This document shows positions 22,558 through 24,320 of a stretch of 24,320 nt of DNA, in pieces; positions within the stretch are counted from its first letter, which is position 1, and every line of letters starts with the position of its first letter. Where the stretch lies: positions 1 to 24,320 of the forward strand of contig NZ_CAMPGZ010000034.1 of the NCBI RefSeq assembly GCF_946885725.1, written 5' to 3'. Origin of the DNA: an uncultured Nocardioides sp. (GTDB lineage: Bacteria > Actinomycetota > Actinomycetes > Propionibacteriales > Nocardioidaceae). A model generated the notes under the pieces. The model ran no database searches and was not told the DNA's origin. It saw only the letters and a program-made list of their open reading frames with translations. The translations under genes were made by a program, and so were the position numbers.

Positions 22558-23271
22558 ATGACCGGCGCCACACCCGACGCCCGCTGGCTCGAGCTGTGCA
22601 TGGACACCTCGGAGCCGAGCCCGCGGCTGGGTGCGTTCTGGGCGGCGGTCCTGGGCGGGGAGCACCAGACCTCCGCCGGCGACCCGGCCGGCAACGTCGT
22701 CGTGGGCGATCCGCCCGGCGGCGGCATCGCGATGTGCCTGGTGCCGGAGCCCAAGACGGTCAAGCACCGGGTGCACCTCGACGTGTGGGCCGCGTCGATC
22801 GCCGACCTCGAGGCCCTCGGCGCCACCGTCACGCTGCCGGCCGAGGAGTCCGGCTTCCGCTGGACGCAGATGGCCGACCCAGAGGGCGGCGAGTTCTGCG
22901 CGTTCCTGCGCGAGCGCGACCGGCCCCCGGCGTACCGCCTCAAGGCCGTCGGCGTCGACTGCGCCGACCCCGAGCGCATCGCGCACTGGTGGGCCGAGCG
23001 GTTCGGCATCGAGCCGCCGGTCGGCCAGGTGGAGGACGAGGGAGCCTTCTGGGAGCTCCACGGCGTCACCAACCACCCGGGGGTCACCCTCGACTTCGCC
23101 GCGGTGCCGGAGCCCAAGACCGTCAAGAACCGCGTGCACTGGGACGTGTACGGCGAGGTCCCGGCGTTCGAGCGGGCCGGCGCCACCGTGCTCTGGACGA
23201 CGCCGCGGTGGACGGTGATGGCCGACCCCGAGGGCAACGAGTTCTGCGTGTTCCCGCCGCCCGGGTCCTGA
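22558..23271 (+). CDS. Two-domain VOC (glyoxalase-like) protein
   Basis: This 237-residue protein is made of two copies of a vicinal-oxygen-chelate/glyoxalase-like unit. The halves match in [15 protein letters not shown] (first) and [15 protein letters not shown] (second) and again in [12 protein letters not shown] and [12 protein letters not shown]; the repeat is still visible in DNA, with 17 identical bases at 22741 and 23104. Conserved His and Glu (RVH, GNEF) are the usual metal positions. It may be an antibiotic-resistance-like binding protein or a small-molecule lyase; the ligand is unknown. ATG 22558 is preceded by AGAGGA at 22541-22546, a little far; an upstream TTG (22492) would overlap dapD and is less likely. 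Confidence 0.87.
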   Translation: MTGATPDARWLELCMDTSEPSPRLGAFWAAVLGGEHQTSAGDPAGNVVVGDPPGGGIAMCLVPEPKTVKHRVHLDVWAASIADLEALGATVTLPAEESGFRWTQMADPEGGEFCAFLRERDRPPAYRLKAVGVDCADPERIAHWWAERFGIEPPVGQVEDEGAFWELHGVTNHPGVTLDFAAVPEPKTVKNRVHWDVYGEVPAFERAGATVLWTTPRWTVMADPEGNEFCVFPPPGS

Positions 23272-23293
23272 CGGCGGGTCGTCCCCTCGCTGG

Positions 23294-23299
23294 CAGGAT
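23294..23299 (+). promoter_or_regulatory. -10-like box of dapE, leaderless layout
   Basis: CAGGAT lies seven bases before ATG 23307, the same spacing as the boxes before the VanW gene and dapD. It favours ATG 23307 over ATG 23298. Confidence 0.35.
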
Positions 23300-23306
23300 G
23301 TCCCGC

Positions 23307-24320
23307 ATGTCCCTGGACCTCACGCAGGACGCCGTGCTCCTCACCCGCGACCTGGTCGACATCGAGTCGGTCAGCGGCAACGAGGAGGCGATCGCCGACG
23401 CCATCGAGTCCGCGCTCGTGACGCTGCCGCACCTCAACGTGCAGCGCTTCGGGCACACGATCGTGGCCCGCACCGAGCTCGGCCGCGACGAGCGCGTGGT
23501 GATCGCCGGCCACATCGACACCGTGCCGCTCAACGACAACCTGCCGGCCCGACTCACCGAGAGCGAGCTGCACGGCCTGGGCTCCTGCGACATGAAGGGT
23601 GGCGTCGCGATCGCCCTCCGGACCGCCGCCACCGTGCCGGAGCCCAACCGGGACGTCACCTACGTGTTCTACGAGTGCGAGGAGGTCGAGGCCGAGCGCA
23701 ACGGGCTCTTCCTGCTCTCCCAGAGCCACCCGGAGCTGCTCGAGGCGGACTTCGCGATCCTCATGGAGCCCTCCGACGGCGTGGTGGAGGCCGGCTGCCA
23801 GGGCACCATGCGGATCGACGTGATCACCCGCGGCGAGCGGGCGCACTCCGCCCGCTCCTGGATGGGGAAGAACGCGATCCACGCCGCCGCCGAGGTGCTG
23901 GCGAGGCTCGACGCCTACGAGCCGCGGCGCCCGGTGATCGACGGACTCGAGTACCACGAGGGCCTCAACGCGGTGTTCATCTCCGGCGGCGTCGCCGGCA
24001 ACGTGCTGCCCGACGAGTGCCGGGTCTCGGTCAACTACCGGTTCGCGCCCGACCGCTCGGAGGAGGAGGCGCTCGCCCACGTGCGCGAGGTGTTCGACGG
24101 CTTCGAGATCGAGGTCAGCGACTCCGCCCCGGCCGCCATGCCGGGCCTGTCCGTGCCCGCTGCGGCGGCGTTCGTGGAGGCGGTCGGCGGCACCGTCAAC
24201 CCGAAGTTCGGCTGGACGGACGTCGCCCGATTCAGCGTGCTCGGTGTCCCGGCGGTCAACTTCGGGCCGGGCGACCCGCACCTGGCGCACAAGCAGGAGG
24301 AGTTCGTGCCCGTGGACCAC
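23307..24320 (+). CDS. dapE: Succinyl-diaminopimelate desuccinylase (3' end beyond the window)
   Basis: The frame runs 338 codons to the window edge without a stop. This M20 metallopeptidase-fold enzyme releases succinate to give LL-diaminopimelate. The two-zinc set is visible: H69 and D71 in IAGHIDTVP, bridging D95 in [11 protein letters not shown]125/E126 in [10 protein letters not shown]154 in LMEPSDG, and the C-terminal His in [10 protein letters not shown] just before the cut. The lid-domain region [22 protein letters not shown] is also typical. Only about 10-20 residues should be missing. ATG 23307 is preferred because of the CAGGAT box; ATG 23298 adds MSR. Together with dapC and dapD, three successive enzymes of the pathway are in this window. 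Confidence 0.95.
   Translation, partial: MSLDLTQDAVLLTRDLVDIESVSGNEEAIADAIESALVTLPHLNVQRFGHTIVARTELGRDERVVIAGHIDTVPLNDNLPARLTESELHGLGSCDMKGGVAIALRTAATVPEPNRDVTYVFYECEEVEAERNGLFLLSQSHPELLEADFAILMEPSDGVVEAGCQGTMRIDVITRGERAHSARSWMGKNAIHAAAEVLARLDAYEPRRPVIDGLEYHEGLNAVFISGGVAGNVLPDECRVSVNYRFAPDRSEEEALAHVREVFDGFEIEVSDSAPAAMPGLSVPAAAAFVEAVGGTVNPKFGWTDVARFSVLGVPAVNFGPGDPHLAHKQEEFVPVDH

Noticed and set aside
23634..23648. A third GTGCCGGAGCCCAA copy, in dapE, matching the VOC repeat
   Set aside because: The match is short, encodes a different context (TVPEPNRD) and is expected by chance with GC-rich codon use.
22503..24320. A minus-strand frame open from dapD to the window edge, apparently extending dapD to over 900 residues
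   Set aside because: Beyond 22502 it is antisense to the VOC protein and dapE, has no DapD-like sequence, and is low-complexity Arg/Ser/Thr-rich translation typical of high-GC shadow frames.
1..24320. CRISPR array, tRNA, rRNA, prophage or insertion sequence
   Set aside because: No spaced direct repeats, tRNA-like cloverleaf, transposase or integrase motif was seen on either strand by reading; composition is even throughout.

Overview
The window comes from a high-GC Gram-positive actinobacterium, most likely Nocardioides or a close relative in the Propionibacteriales. The grounds are the very GC-rich third codon positions, frequent GTG starts with 4-base stop/start overlaps, a mycothiol gene (mshB), an actinobacterial-type dapD, and several start codons that sit 6-7 nt below a TANNNT-like -10 box (leaderless mRNAs). 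This looks like chromosome: I saw no transposase, integrase, phage gene, CRISPR array, rRNA or tRNA, and no gene-free stretch longer than about 215 bases.

Layout. 1-4.5 kb: the start of an unidentified minus-strand gene, a membrane GGDEF-EAL protein with both halves intact, a secreted phosphodiester-glycosidase-like protein, and aqpZ. 4.6-9.7 kb: a tightly coupled five-gene plus-strand operon made of a SsuABC-type ABC importer (lipoprotein, permease, ATPase), an NtaA/DszA/DmoA-type flavin monooxygenase and an aldo/keto reductase. Every junction overlaps, and a 14-bp-stem hairpin closes the operon. It looks like a scavenging pathway for a small organosulfur (or aminopolycarboxylate-like) compound, with no flavin reductase in view. 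9.8-13.2 kb: small housekeeping and accessory genes, namely a GNAT acetyltransferase with an apparently frameshifted N-terminus, a PPOX-fold flavoprotein, two conserved proteins of unknown function, and a Nudix hydrolase coupled to a small acidic protein.

13.3-24.3 kb: a cell-envelope and thiol-metabolism block. It holds mshB, a small membrane protein, a VanW-family protein, a penicillin-binding-type serine hydrolase, an SH3-like/GNAT protein, the seven-iron ferredoxin fdxA, dapC, a small Sm-like protein, a membrane-anchored M15-type peptidase overlapping dapD, a two-domain VOC protein, and dapE, which is cut by the window end. dapC, dapD and dapE are three consecutive steps of the succinylase route to meso-diaminopimelate and lysine, so precursor synthesis is grouped with peptidoglycan-processing enzymes. 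The mshB-membrane protein and fdxA-dapC order resembles the mycobacterial arrangement (from memory).

The most unusual signals are two long-armed inverted repeats (13265-13325 and 17377-17448) with different arms but similar arm/loop junctions, the 4-bp duplication that appears to break the GNAT gene, a 9-bp tandem repeat between divergent genes, and the importer-monooxygenase-reductase operon.
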